The notes: generated by a model not told the origin, from the sequence alone. A stretch of DNA of 64,000 nucleotides from Paraescarpia echinospica (GCA_020002185.1 CM034537.1:8151650-8215649); one strand, 5' to 3'; shown: positions 1 to 11,958, numbered from the stretch's first letter. Numbers and translations: made by a program.

Positions 1-115
1 ATACCTGGTACTCTTCGCTGTCTTTGTTCACGGCGGCACCACTGTGGCAGTATAGGCTCAATACTGTATAGTCGATGACAAGGTGATCAAGTCGATCACA
101 CTGCCAATGCCTTAG
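1..115 (-). pseudogene. Mutator-like transposase remnant (copy 1 side)
   Basis: This stretch is a close match to 55980-56100, where the minus strand encodes part of a Mutator-like transposase-domain protein. Only the edge is inside the window. It lies in the RPA1 intron just before the exon at 257, exactly as its counterpart precedes the copy-2 exon at 56251. The transposase debris was therefore present before the RPA1 region was duplicated. Confidence 0.5.
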
Positions 116-256
116 TATAACTGGTGTTCTAGAGTCATCCAGGATTCATCATATGAGACATTGATGTCTCCCACGTCCTCTGGAGGGATGCAAATTTAGG
201 ACCAGCGGCTACCCTTAAAGAATGTTTATTATTATGAGCCTCTTTCTCACTTCTAG

Positions 257-3200
257 GTCGTTCCCTCTCTTCCCTGAGTCAGAGTCAAATGGTGCTAAAC
301 CCGGACGTTTCGGAGTCGCACAAACTGCGTGGGTGGTATGACGATGTCGGTCAGACAATGGACTATTCCGAGTTCCAGAGCGACGGAAGTTCGGGAGTCG
401 GAGGAGGTGAGGACGGTGTCGTCAGTGAAATGTTGTTCACGAAAGACTTGTTTACTCGAATTTTGTTTTGCAAATAAATTAACAATTTATATAATGATGT
501 TATATTTATATCAGTTTTGTGTGGTTTGTATTAATAATTTAATGTCCACTAACTATGTTTAATCATTTGATTATCAATATTTCAACATTATTGTTAAATC
601 TTAAAATAGTTACTTACTTTATTGACATACGTGTAATAGGTTGTTAGTTGTAAACAGTTTTGGGCAGATGAGTCTTCAGTGTTGTTTTGAAGGCCATTTC
701 AACAAGGAATTGGGTAGCATCAGCATATGTAACTAACATGGTTTCTAAAGAACCGACTGTCTGCATTATTGCTGTTTCTTTTGTTAGGTTACGCTACAAA
801 CTGGAAAACGTTTGCCGAAGTCAAGAAACAGAATATTGGGCAAGATAAAGCTGAATATTTCACAACGAAAGCAACAATTGCCTTCCTGAAGAAGGAAAAC
901 TGCATGTATATGGTAAGCTTTCAACAATATTGTTTTCCTGTGGAATATATCTTTAGATTTTCTCCATGTTTCTTTTTGTCTTGGTGACTTGTAAATAACA
1001 AATAACGATTGAATTTGACAATCAATTTGTGCTATACAGTTTGTTGGAATATCATTGGAGGGCTTAAACGTGAATATACTGTTATTCTAAAACATCAAAG
1101 GTAGCATGACTAGTGCAGTTTTGCCGTGCTAAATTCTCCACAAAATAGTTGCCTGATTATCACTTTTCCAACGACAAAAAAATGGAATTCCTAGCTGTGT
1201 ATTAAGAAATTTTTTAATTTAATTATTCTTCCAACTTGACGAACATTTCACAAATATTACAATAACAATTTTCGAGCATTGATTTAGGAGTTGGTCGATG
1301 ATTGTGGTTCCAGGCTTGCCCAGCAGAGGGCTGCAATAAGAAGGTGGTTGACTTGGCAAATGGGCTCTTCCGATGTGAGAAGTGCAGCAAAGAATACCCG
1401 AACTATAAGTGGCGAATGATTCTCTCGGTGGGTACTAAATAGTCTTGCATGTGCAGGTGAAATAAGGTCTACTTTGATGTGGAGCAGTTTTTTTATAATT
1501 CCCAGGATATACTAAAATTACACTAACGTTTTTTTCACCTGACCTAAGCCAAACAATCAGTGTTTAGTGTTGGTCGGACAGTGTATCCACACGGAAATCG
1601 GATCTGGGGTTAATCAGGGCTATTTGGTGTAAGTCTGCCATAGTTGGATGTTTTCAAGCAATATCACAATTTAGATTCTTCTGCACCATAAGTTTATGTG
1701 ATTGTGATGTCACGCTGACTTTGAGACATTTTCGAAGTCGACGTGCAAATGTTTTTGCCGCTAGGGTCAGGTCAGTAGCCCCCGATCAAGACCGAATTAG
1801 TCGGTGTAGTGTATACACACTGCAGATAGGGTGAATCGGGCATACGGACTGACAGAGCCGGTCTGGGTCTCTCTGTCTGGTCTCATCGGATCAGGTTAGG
1901 CAAAATGTGCCAGTCTATCCAATACTTTAAAGGTGGACGGACATTATGCCGGACATTTCCTATTTGTCTTGTGTATGATATAGTATTTTTAAGAAGATTG
2001 CCAGCAAGTATTACCATGCTTGCTCTATATCTGCCAATTCGTTTTGCCTCTGCATGTACTGGATATTTGCTTGTTTCATGTCATTTTAAACCTTAAGCCT
2101 ATTTGCTATGCAGTACTGCTATTGGTTGTACATCTTTAAATTGGAAATTTTTCAGTGAATGTCTTGGGAAAATATAACTCGCATGCGAATGTTGTGCAGA
2201 TTTGGAGTGCATTTCATAAAAACGTTATGTAGTCTAAATGTGACCCGTCACAGCAAATTGGGTGTTAAGTCACACGGGTACTTTCTGGACAGGAGCCAAA
2301 ATAACTAAGTCATGTTGCATCAATTTTGTAATTTTGGCAGAAATGCATACCTTGTAAACCATCTTTCAAAATCCACTTTATTTTTCCTCGACAAGCTATC
2401 CAATACTAAAAAAATACATGCATTAACGAACCCGTAGATTAAAAAACAATAGAGAATATGATTCAAAATGACCTCGTTTCTCAAAATGTTGTATTTTTAA
2501 AGTTTGCTTCGAGTTTAGCAATGAATTAGAAACTACTGAAGATATTTCAACAAATGAGGTGTTATTTTAAGGTCATCTGTGGAATCAGAATAGGTGCAAA
2601 AGTCAATTTAACAATTTTGTAACTTAAAGGAAATAAAACTAAGGCATTAGCCAAAATCCTTTTTCCATGTGTAAACAAAGTTTAACATTGTATGTAACAT
2701 TTGACAACATAAAAAAAATACATTTGTAGCATAAATTCAATTTTAAACCCGTCTGTGTAGCGATTCCCGCGGAAAATTAAATTTAATGATCTAGTCGATC
2801 ACGTGGTATCAGGACGTCACTTATGACCCACACTCGCATTAGGCCGACCCTTTCCATGCGTTCAGAGCATGTTTACAAGTATAGCTCTTGGGTCGAAACG
2901 AGCATCAGAACGAGTTATTGTGCAATATTCCGATGAAATACAAACACTAGTCATCATAGAGGAACAAGCAGTTATCTTACGGTTCCACATGAATCCAATT
3001 TTATTCAAAACAATGAATGCGAATGGGCCTACAAGTCGACTAGGTTTCGCCGAGCTTGGCCGTGGCTCATTTTCAAAATAATTATATCGAATGCAACCAA
3101 CGAGAGATAATCTACACCAATAAACATACATAGCAAACATATATTGTATCCAACTATAGAAAGTAACGTGTATAATCTCATAATATTACTAGAATATTGA

Positions 3201-6200
3201 TGTATGAAGGAGGAGTTTTACAATTTATCATAACAACTTAAATCAGTCGGCGAATTTCTGTCGGTCCTGCTAGCTCAGTTGGTAAATGCATTGGTTCTTT
3301 GGCATTTATTTTGCAATCGGGCAACGCATTGATTTTCTTTATACTTTTTTTTGTTTATGTTTTCACGAAGTAATATAAACCAAATCATTTTTATACTATG
3401 ATGCACTGTTTGTAAATATTTTTAAATATTTTTGTAGTAATTATTTATTCGCCACAAAAATAAAAATATGGAAATTATATAACGATGTTTCTAAATTTTA
3501 TTTATCCAAACAAATATAATGTAATATATAATTGATTAATTGTATATATATATATATATATTGTATGGTAATATATTGTAATTATATATGTGAAAACAAA
3601 TTGAGATATGTCTGGATAAATAAAATTGAGAAACATTGTGATATATAATTACCATATTTTAATTTGTGTGGCGAATCAATAAATACTACAAAAATAAAAC
3701 AAAATTTACAAACAATGCATCATAGTATACAAAATGATTTGGTTTATATTACTTCGTGAAAACATAAACAAAAAAAGCATAAAGAAAATCAGTGGTTTGG
3801 TGTCTGGATTGAACCGGCGTCGCCCAATTGTAAAATAAATGATAAGAAACCAACGCGTCAACTGACTGATTTAAGTTGTTATGATAAATTGTACAACTCC
3901 TCCTTCGTATATTGATATAATTATTCTGAAAACGAGCCCAAGCTCGGCGAAACCTAGTCGACTTGTAGGCCCATTCGCATTCGTTGTTTTGAATAAAAAA
4001 CCTAGTCGACTTGTATGTAGGCTCATTCGCATTCTTTGGAACCGTAAGATTACTGCTTGTTCCTCTATGATGACTAGTGTTTGTATTACATCGGAATATC
4101 CCCCGATAACTCATTTTGACGCTTGTTTCGACCCAAAAGCTATCCTTGTAAACATGCTCTGAATGCATGGAAAGGGTCGGCGTGATGCGAGTATGGGTCA
4201 TATCTGACATCACATCTAGGCATCCCGAAAAGCGCGCCAAAAATATGGATATTTGAAAATGTCCAGATGCACAGCATTAAATGTGGAATTTCTAATTCAT
4301 TGAATTTTTTTTGGGGGGGGCTTGGTGGACATGGAAATAGATAGCAGGATGTAATATAACATGAATTCAAGCAATAGGTGTTTTTATTCCCTTTAATACC
4401 CACTTTACAGGTCACAAATGGTTAAATACAATGCACTCTGCTAATAGCTGGATTCGGTTGTTTTGATGCAGATGTTGGTTGTTTCAGGCGAACTTGGCTG
4501 ACTTCTCCGAGAACCAATGGGTGACCTTCTTCCAAGAGACTGCAGAGGTCGTACTGGGACGGAATGCAGATGAAGTCGGACAAATGCGGGAATCGGTGCG
4601 TGGTGTAATTCAGACTAATGCAGCGGTTCTTAACCATTTTTGTTTGCGACCCACACTCTGATCCCAAGACTTGTATGGCAAAACACTTGTTATAAATTAT
4701 TAGAGAAATTGTAACAAATTTGGCATGACATCATTTTAAATGAGAAACGTGCTGCCATGTCGAACCTTGGGCAAGTTCGTTCACTCTATGTTGCTTCAGT
4801 TCACTCAGTTGTGTGAATGAGTACCTGGCTATATACAATGGTGGATATTTATGTACGAATAGTCTTAGCGCATTAAGGCCAGACACGGCAGGTAGGTAGG
4901 ATTATTTTTTCATTTGTGCAAACAGTTTCTGCCCAATGCATGAAATGGGTCTTACTGAATAAAATATATATTGAACTTTTTTCAGCCAGACCCCCGTTTC
5001 CATGGTATCAAACAAAATGGGCGCCATTTTGAGCAAATATTGGCAAATTTGGAAACACTGCCATTTTTTAATGAATCCATAGATAGTGATAATTCTTGCA
5101 AATCCATGTTCTCTATAGATTCTATTGTGAAATTATCAGAGCATTTTTTGAAATGTGTTTTTATTTTTTAAATAATTTTTTGTAAAATACGAAAAAAACT
5201 CCTTTTTTTGGCAACGAATATGGCTATATCTTTCAAACTATTCATGATTTAAAAAAGTGTCTGATCAATGCACACAGTAGAATATGCGGAATGCAACACT
5301 GAAAACATTATTTATATAGCATAATTTTTCTAAGTGCAGAAATTTGAAGAAAAATGTTTTTGAGAAAATGGCTGTCAAAGATTGCATAATGGATTTCATT
5401 ACATGATATCGACATGCTTGATCCATGACTAAAACTCACTTAGAGGTACGTAATTGTCATAGAAGTGAACTTTATTGATAGTATGCATACAAAGGTATAT
5501 TAATCTGGCAGAAAACCATTTTCAGTATTTTTTGTCAAAAACACCATTTCACCTGGGGTGTCTGGCCTTAATTGCATCGTGGCTGTATGCTTCCCAGAGA
5601 AGTCGAGATTGTGTTCGATTGAACAGGTCTGCCAGGGAGTATAGTGTAAAGCGCTTTGAGTCCTGACGACTGGATACTGCGTTATATAAGAACTTACCTT
5701 TACTTTTAATTATCTTCCCCAAAATCTTCAAACACGTTTTGTCCTGTATATGGTCATACCAAAATAAAATAGAAACATCATTAAAACACCCCACTCAACT
5801 CATTTAGTCAAATTATGTTTGTTGATGTTTAAATCTGCACTGCATGAACAGTTGATATATCGCCTAAGTATCAAGTAAAGCCAAAAACGTTTCTTCTAAT
5901 AACTATAATAACCCAGTAGTGGCTGTGTGAAAGAAAACAATCGGACAGAGCAAATTTGCAGCGACAGTCTTTTGTACCAATAATGACAGGCCCACGAATG
6001 TGGAATAACTTTCCAATGCGGTTTTCATCTGCACTACCCACCACATATACACGACAAGCAACACTGCTTTCACTTATACAGTATTGGTTATTTATTTTTT
6101 GAAACTATTTTAACACTAAATATTTTATATTTTAGCTTAATTTATTGAATATTTAATAATTTATCTAAAAAGCATTATGTGAAGAACAAGAATTACTAAC

Positions 6201-8376
6201 AGGTGTTGAGACGGCTACATCCAGCCAAAAAATAGCCATCTTGCAGATACAATTTAAAAAATAAACACCAGTCAAATACCTGGAGAAACAGGGACTACTC
6301 AAATAACAGCTGATGTCTAACAAATAGTATTCTCTTCACTTGTGGAGATTGGTAAAACTTGCTACAAAAAGTTGTTGTAAATGTAGTAAGCACTATAAGT
6401 AATTGTAAACGGTAAATGTTGTAATCTTACGTGCTGTATCTTTTTAGGATGAAGCACAGTTTGAACAGTTGTTCCAAGAAGCGTCATTCAAATCGTATGT
6501 ATTCAAACTGCGAGCGAAGATGGAGACATATAATGTGAGTATATGTGACTTGTGCAAGTGTAAGGTGACTTACTTCCCTTAACCATTTCAGTGCCATAGA
6601 TTCCGCCAATCACCGGTTTTGCCAAGAAGTGCCATTCAGCCGATTATGCCGATTTCGTTTTGCAACGTGTACTGGCATTGGCTGGTGTCTTACACCTTTG
6701 ACTAGTAAGATTAATGATTACAAAAGGGAGGTGATTTGCTACTGGTTTTATGATTACGTTTAGATTTGCGCTAGTTTGACTGCGAAAATAACTGGAAGTC
6801 GTAACCAAAAAACTAAATGTATGTTTACCACGCAAAACGCTTCGGATGACAGTCTAAGCATATATTAGTGAAAGGAAATATTGTCATCTGACTATTACGT
6901 TTTTGGAAATAAATTGAAAATGATCTTTTCAGGAAATGTATAGTTTACTTGGTGATATTTGAACACTAAGCACATCAGAATAGTTGGTAGTTTAGAATGT
7001 TGTACAAGTCTCATAAAAAGACTTGGCACTTCTTTTACATCAGCGCAAATTTGGTTGGCACATCAGTCCCTGATGGATCACAAGCCGTCAATAACTCATC
7101 TCCACCAGACAGACCTGTTCGGAAATCGATTCAATTCGGCTCTTTGCAGAATATTCTGGGTAAAATTGCATTCATTTGTGCAGTGCAAAATTTAATTTAC
7201 TTAAACTGACAAGAACAACTGTGATGCCTGCAGTTAAAGTGAGTTTGATATAGTGTAGGCAACACGTAAATACAGTTAATACTTTACATGAATCAGCCGT
7301 CCAGTCACAATACAAACAATGTTTGCTATACATTCTTATGTTTACATTTTGAATGCAAGCTTCCCCACAATTCCATGTGTGCACAGGCGCAGTAATATAA
7401 ATTGGCGATCTCCGAAAAGGTCAATGGCTTGGGGCATTCAATTGCAGATACCTGGTAGTTCCATTTACATCCTGTTTGTGCCGTCTCCCTCCCTCCCTCC
7501 CTCCCTCCCTCTTTCAAGGCGTTCCCTTTTCCTATTGCCCTCTCCTAACATTCTATGTTCCTTTTCTCATTGTCATCCTTAGTGTCAGAAAGATCGACTG
7601 CCTCACTTTCTGGTGGTGTTCACTAGGCAGAATTGTGTTCCTCTGGAAGCTATTCATTAGATCAGATAAAGTTTTCAAAATTTGTGAATCATGACCAACA
7701 TTGTTGTAAGGGGAGAAGCGCAGCTGTGTGTGGGAAAACGTGTGTTAGGGCAGTTTCGAATGTCTGGTTGCCATGGTTACCATGTAAATGTATTATTGTC
7801 ATCTGTGACTTGTCTTTCATAAAGATATAATACACTGAATGTTAGGCCAATATTGGATGAGCAGTTGTTATTTAGATATGGCAGTTAATAACAATATGAC
7901 ATTTCACAAGGAGTGTGACCACTTAATAAGAGTTGTTTTTATTAAAATCACAGAATTTATTTTAATTGTTAGATTTTGAAAGTTTGTACAAACTTGTAGT
8001 ATAAATTTGCGATTTTTTTTGCAGAATTACAACCGGTGCCAGTAAAAAATGGTTTAGTAATTTGTCCAAAAATTCCATGAAAAGCTAATACATTTTCACA
8101 AACGTTACAAGCTTCCAAAAAGGCATCGGGCCAGTGTTAATGTCGAGGCCTGAATAAGCTGGCTTGTAATGCTGAATATTATATAGGTTTGATTTTTTTG
8201 CAAAATGACTAAAATGAGATGGCATTTTTAATTGCAGTTTTATTGTGGTAAAATGTTTGTATGTTTTGTAGGATGAGTCACGACTGAAGACTATTTGCAT
8301 GCAAGCTTCTCCAGTCAACTTCCAAGAATACAGCAAGAAGCTTATTGAAGACATTGAGAAGCTGCTTGTAGGATGA
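257..8376 (+). CDS. RPA1: Replication protein A 70 kDa subunit, 3' half (RPA1 copy 1, six exons)
   Basis: RPA1 is the large subunit of the nuclear single-stranded-DNA-binding RPA trimer used in replication and repair. Exons are 257-406, 788-912, 1314-1427, 4488-4595, 6448-6534 and 8272-8376, all with AG/GT borders and matching phases (1, 0, 0, 0, 0). They encode the end of DBD-B (NPDV...KLRGWYD) and then [13 protein letters not shown], the zinc ribbon with four cysteines (ACPAEGC ... FRCEKC), [24 protein letters not shown], and a last exon with [10 protein letters not shown] ending LLVG and TGA at 8374. This follows the order and length of the vertebrate protein C-terminus. The N-terminal, DBD-A and most DBD-B exons lie left of the window. 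Introns 3 and 4 carry TTAA-flanked elements. The terminal exon has a broken tandem duplicate downstream. I see no internal lesion, so this copy is probably functional. Confidence 0.93.
2628..4392. mobile_element. TTAA-flanked foldback element, 1765 bp, near-complete palindrome
   Basis: The element is bounded by TTAA at 2624-2627 and 4393-4396 and by short inverted ends (AGGAAATAAAAC on the left, GTTTTTATTCCCT on the right). Most of it is one long imperfect inverted repeat centred near 3550 on a (TA)n run. About 2815-3410 matches the reverse complement of about 3730-4235, and the AT-rich middle also pairs. RPA1 copy 2 lacks the element: at 58671 it has one TTAA with the same flanks. TTAA target duplication is the hallmark of piggyBac-type transposition. 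No transposase ORF is present, so it is non-autonomous. Confidence 0.85.
3263..3335 (+). repeat. tRNA-like segment (A box) in left arm of foldback element
   Basis: The string TAGCTCAGTTGG at 3271-3282 is a good Pol III A box in a tRNA-like context. The B box expected about 55 bases downstream is degraded here. The right arm of the palindrome (minus strand, about 3797-3860) retains a B box, seen as GGATTGAACC on the plus strand. This looks like a tRNA-derived SINE head captured before the arms formed, not a functional tRNA gene. Confidence 0.45.
4877..5567. mobile_element. TTAA-flanked MITE, 691 bp
   Basis: TTAA at 4873-4876 and 5568-5571 brackets inverted ends. The left end is GGCCAGACACGGCAGG, and the reverse complement of the right end is GGCCAGACACCCCAGG (14 of 16 identical). 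There is no coding capacity. It sits in RPA1 copy 1 intron 4. The target preference again fits piggyBac-type mobilisation, but the ends differ from the foldback family at 2628 and 43506, so it is a separate family. Confidence 0.7.
5572..5705. repeat. Interspersed repeat tail (SINE/LINE-like 3' end)
   Basis: It contains an AGCGCTTTGAG motif followed by GACTGGATACTGCG and an ATATAAGAACTTACCTTTAC end. A diverged match lies at about 41198-41240. Such shared 3' ends with a TATAA-type tail are usual for SINEs or LINE tails. The family is not identified. Confidence 0.35.
7483..7512 (+). repeat. (CCCT)n microsatellite
   Basis: A short run of CCCT repeats in RPA1 copy 1 intron 5. It produces spurious serine/proline-rich open frames on both strands. 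The rest of this intron (6535-8271) shows no other feature. Confidence 0.8.
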
Positions 8377-8476
8377 GTCATGACTGAAGACTATTTGTGT
8401 GCAAGCTTCTCCAGTCAACTTCCAAGAATACATCAAGAAGCTTATTGAAGACATCGAGAAGCTGCTTGTACTCAGC
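8372..8476 (+). pseudogene. Tandem duplicate of RPA1 terminal exon (broken)
   Basis: The last RPA1 exon and its acceptor (TTGTAG) are repeated after exactly 100 bp: GATGAGTCA at 8272 recurs at 8372. In the second unit the fourth codon is TGA where unit 1 has CGA, so it cannot encode the tail if spliced from its own acceptor. Unit 2 otherwise reads [22 protein letters not shown] and then stops, which probably keeps the ancestral C-terminus. The duplication replaced the last few residues of the live exon with VG and a stop. Confidence 0.8.
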
Positions 8477-9006
8477 AATGCGTGAAAGCGTTCCTCAGAA
8501 ATGTGACATGCTAAGAGACGATAAATATTACGATTTCTCGTCTGATTAAACTCGAAAAATAGTGCAGTGACAAGTTGATATAGTATAAATATGTTTGAAA
8601 GTTATTTTGATTTTGTGATCCTCGGAATAACACAAATGTGTCAACTTTTCTATGCACGTTTTACATTACTAGTGCAGTAACATTACTAGGGCAGTAACGA
8701 GGATATAATTAAGTTTGATAAAACACTGTAGATATTTAAATATTGTCGAGCCGTATTGAAAATGTTTATGCCGGGTCATTCAATACCACAGACTATTTAA
8801 TAACATGTAATTCTAGGTCGTCTGCTGCTTCCAATTAAACGAAATGTGACACTGTAAAATACAGGTTGAATGTGTTGTTAATAGTTGTCAATGTCCATCT
8901 TTAGAAATATGCTCTCACAGAAACAAAACATCAAAAACTGTTGACTGTATTAATAATAATCGGCAATCCATCGTAGTGAGGATGATCTTTCCATGGATTG
9001 TTTGTG
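8477..9006. other. RPA1 copy 1 downstream flank
   Basis: AT-rich sequence after the RPA1 stop. It presumably contains the 3' UTR. ATTAAA-type signals occur near 8545 but none is convincing. I see no other feature. Confidence 0.3.
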
Positions 9007-9540
9007 TCATTTGGTGTGTCCTTGTAGATAGCTTGTCAATCCAATCTTTGCTCGGCACAGCTTCCCACACTGCGAACATGTATAACGAGAATATGGAGAG
9101 CGTGGATTATGTAGATTTTCCATGGCTCTAATCTTCCTAGCCTTACGTTTTTTGGCTAAGGTTGTTTTTCTGTTGGCTTTGAATGACTGCCATTTTGAGT
9201 AAACAACTGCCATTTAGAACGTGATAGAGTCTCAGATTCCCAGGTGTTTGGGTCAATGTCACCTCTTTTCAAGGTGGATTTACAGACGTCTTTATAGCGT
9301 TTATGCTGTACTCCATTAGACCGTTTGCCATGACTCGGCTCTTGAGTAGAAAAAGTTGCTTGGGCAGTCTCGTGTCAGACATGCGCGGTACATGGCCAGT
9401 CAAACTCGATTGTTGTTGCATGATGGTAGACTCGGACAATGTAATGAAAATTATACCCGTTGCATTAATGTGATTAGCTACATTGCTTAAACACCAGCAA
9501 GCTGAATCAATGCCCTGATCTGCTGCATATATGAGCAATT
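9007..9540 (-). pseudogene. LINE 3' coding remnant (C-terminal zinc-finger tail of reverse transcriptase ORF)
   Basis: Read on the minus strand, pieces in shifting frames give LTGHVPRMSDTRLPKQLF, then a GDIDPNTWE-like stretch, then CSQCGKLCRAKIGLTSYLQG. This is the familiar tail of non-LTR retrotransposon ORF2 proteins (GHV.RM ... LPK, then a C..C finger with IGL.SH). Only the 3' end remains, with frameshifts, so it is a dead 5'-truncated insertion. Confidence 0.7.
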
Positions 9541-9595
9541 CTAGCTAATGTAAGGCTAAGTGTAGTTTGGTATATATTACAGATGTGATGTTGTT

Positions 9596-10120
9596 TTTAG
9601 TCCTTTGGGCCGAAGGTCCAACGGACTTAGGCCATCACTCTGCATCACTATGAACGAAGCGCTGCTAGTGGCAAACCAAAGAACTAGTGAAGTTGTGAGC
9701 ACGGCATAGTGATATTTGCGAGTTTCGGAGAACAATAACATTACAATACTGTACGTTCGATTCTATAGAGATTAACAAATTATTTCCATGTTGTGCTGAG
9801 TATTGGATATATATCATACAGTGCGTAACAGTTACTTGTATCTCGGTAGATCTTTTTCTGGACGAACTATTTTATATAGTGCAATCTCAAAACGGTATTT
9901 CGCAGCGTGGATCTACTGTAAGCGCCATTTTGTGAAACATTTTATTTCTAGGTGTATCTTCACTGGCATGCATATAAGTCTACTAAACATGTCAACATTT
10001 CACTTCCATCATAACCCTTAATGATCTGTAATTATGATTCACCAAAAACAAGTTTGATTAATAATTACAAACAATTATAGTCCAAAGGACTTCAGGACCT
10101 CTTGGCCCATTTTTTTCACT
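9596..10120. repeat. Short member of the AGTCCTTTGG / CCAAAGGACT repeat family
   Basis: It begins TTTTAGTCCTTTGGGCC near 9596 and ends AGTCCAAAGGACTTCAGG with TTGGCCCA near 10110. These are the same terminal signatures as the large copies at 36915-39346 and 47361-49756. The stretch 9988-10075 (CATCATAACCCTTAATGATC and following) also matches 37770-37850. No coding sequence. Confidence 0.6.
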
Positions 10121-11335
10121 CCGTCGTCATCTTATTAAGAGTTATTTTATGGTGTCTTACCTATATATTTTCAAATATGTTGTGAGACTTTTGCAGATAA
10201 GTAATTTGGTGAATGCAAAAACCACAGCAAGGGCGTGATGATGATCAAAACTGAGATTTGTGTTTCTCAACTCGTAATTATGATCAACATTACCTGTCTG
10301 TGATGGTATGACTCGGATTTCTCCTACTTGGATACATTATGGTGACAAGATTGTCCTGTGTGCTGTTTGCCTATATGTTATCATCACAATGTAAATAAAG
10401 AGTAAAGTCCTACAATGTTGGTTTTTAATTATCTTGATTAGCGTTTAGTATTAACATTATGACGTTACAATGTTGCCTTTATGAAATATACTTGGTTTGT
10501 TGAGAGAGAACTCGAACACTATTGTGTCATGTAATCATGCTGCACATAAAAATGCCATTTGCAATAACAACTACATTTTTAATCAAAATTATTTGTACTT
10601 TTTTAGTGAATTTTCAAATGTACATTTGTCAAATTTAAAAAGTATTAAAATGATTTGTTATAGGCACTCGATCCTAAAGTTGTATCTTTCAAACCAAGTT
10701 GAAACTTAATCAAATTATTGCAGGCATCTTAATTTTATGTACCGCTCCTTTGTGTTAAAGGACGTTTTTATATTGTTCCTTTCCTTAAAATGCCGTTATA
10801 TTCCATTATTTACTCATGGCAAGGATTTGTTAATAGGATAGTACGGTACTCACGAAATACGCAGAACTCCGTTATTTTCACCAAACAAATTGCATTGTGT
10901 TGTGAAATTATCATCAAGGAAATACTATATCGTGAAACTTCGATGCCTAGACCATTAAGAGAACTGCCCGTCATGTTCCTATCAAATCAGAAGAGATGTC
11001 GACTCTGATGAATGAAAGTATGGAGGATGTTCAGAGGGTCCATAGCAAACTCGTTCAACACCACCAGTTTACAGGAGATGTAAATTTACATTATCGGCAT
11101 TACAAGGGACGACCAAGCCACTACAAGTTTTGCGTGGTCAGAACGATCACGATTCTCACAATAGTCGAGATCATCTCTCTTCAACGTGGAAGATGAAGAG
11201 ATCACATTCACTCGCTCTGGTGGTATTTCATCTCGGATGAGGCGTGATGCTAATGCCCTACAGTAGTTTTGCTACAACGTTTACAACAATAGGTGTGTTC
11301 ACAGGAACTGAAAGAAAATACGGAAACCCTGACTT
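10121..11335. other. AT-rich stretch, no recognised gene
   Basis: Short open frames only. None shows a recognisable motif, splice-consistent extension or codon bias. A GC-richer patch at 10990-11230 has a short open frame I cannot assign. Confidence 0.3.
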
Positions 11336-11339
11336 ACAG

Positions 11340-11410
11340 GTGGGGTGCGGTGGTGTAGCGGTAGAGCACTGAAAAGTCGATCGATGTAAGTGTGTAACCG
11401 GTCATGGACT
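11340..11410 (+). repeat. Possible tRNA-derived SINE head
   Basis: GTGTAGCGGTAGAGCACT at about 11352-11369 resembles a tRNA D-arm/A-box. I do not see a clean B box, so this is only a candidate. The rest up to 11763 is unannotated and may hold decayed coding sequence on the minus strand. Confidence 0.25.
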
Positions 11411-11763
11411 CAGAATTGTTGTCTTTAACCCACCGGTTCTTGCTACCCACGAACGGAGTTACTTTCCTGTCAAGCGTGTGATAAACGCCAAGCAGGCAGT
11501 GTATATGTCGGCAGTGTCGTCGCCGTCTCCACACAGGAGTCTACAGCAATAACAGGAATAACTCGCATACCTTTAATACCTTTTATCGTTGGCAACCAAA
11601 GACTGCACCGAGTGACGTGTCCTATAGTCGTGAAAATGGTGAATATCCTGATGCTTGAACTATCCACAACTATCCACAACGCCACTGTCTCTGGAGGTGA
11701 AATGTTTGGAGGTAAAATGAACTCGACACCAAAGGCAGAACTAATCAGTGTCTCTATGGCTGC

Positions 11764-11926
11764 TGTAATGTAGTCGCATTGCTATGAAGAACTTCACGGT
11801 TTACGTCGTTTTATTAGAGCCGCAGTAGTAGTATATCCGCCGGCTTGTGTGTTTTGGTTTTGTTCCGTTCATGTTAATAAACGAATCCAGCTTCAGTCAG
11901 TCTGATTATATCCTGAATATATGACA
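11764..11926 (+). repeat. 5' LTR (163 bp)
   Basis: TGTAATG ... ATGACA, with an AATAAA polyadenylation signal inside (GTTAATAAACG). Preceded by GCTGC, the target-site duplication. Confidence 0.95.
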
Positions 11927-11944
11927 CTGGCGACGAGTATCTGA
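11927..11944 (+). promoter_or_regulatory. Primer-binding site
   Basis: CTGGCGACGAGTATC follows the 5' LTR immediately. The TGGCG start is complementary to a tRNA 3' end (CGCCA), as expected for a retroelement primer. I cannot name the tRNA from sequence alone. Confidence 0.65.
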
Positions 11945-11958
11945 ATCCAACCTGCGCG

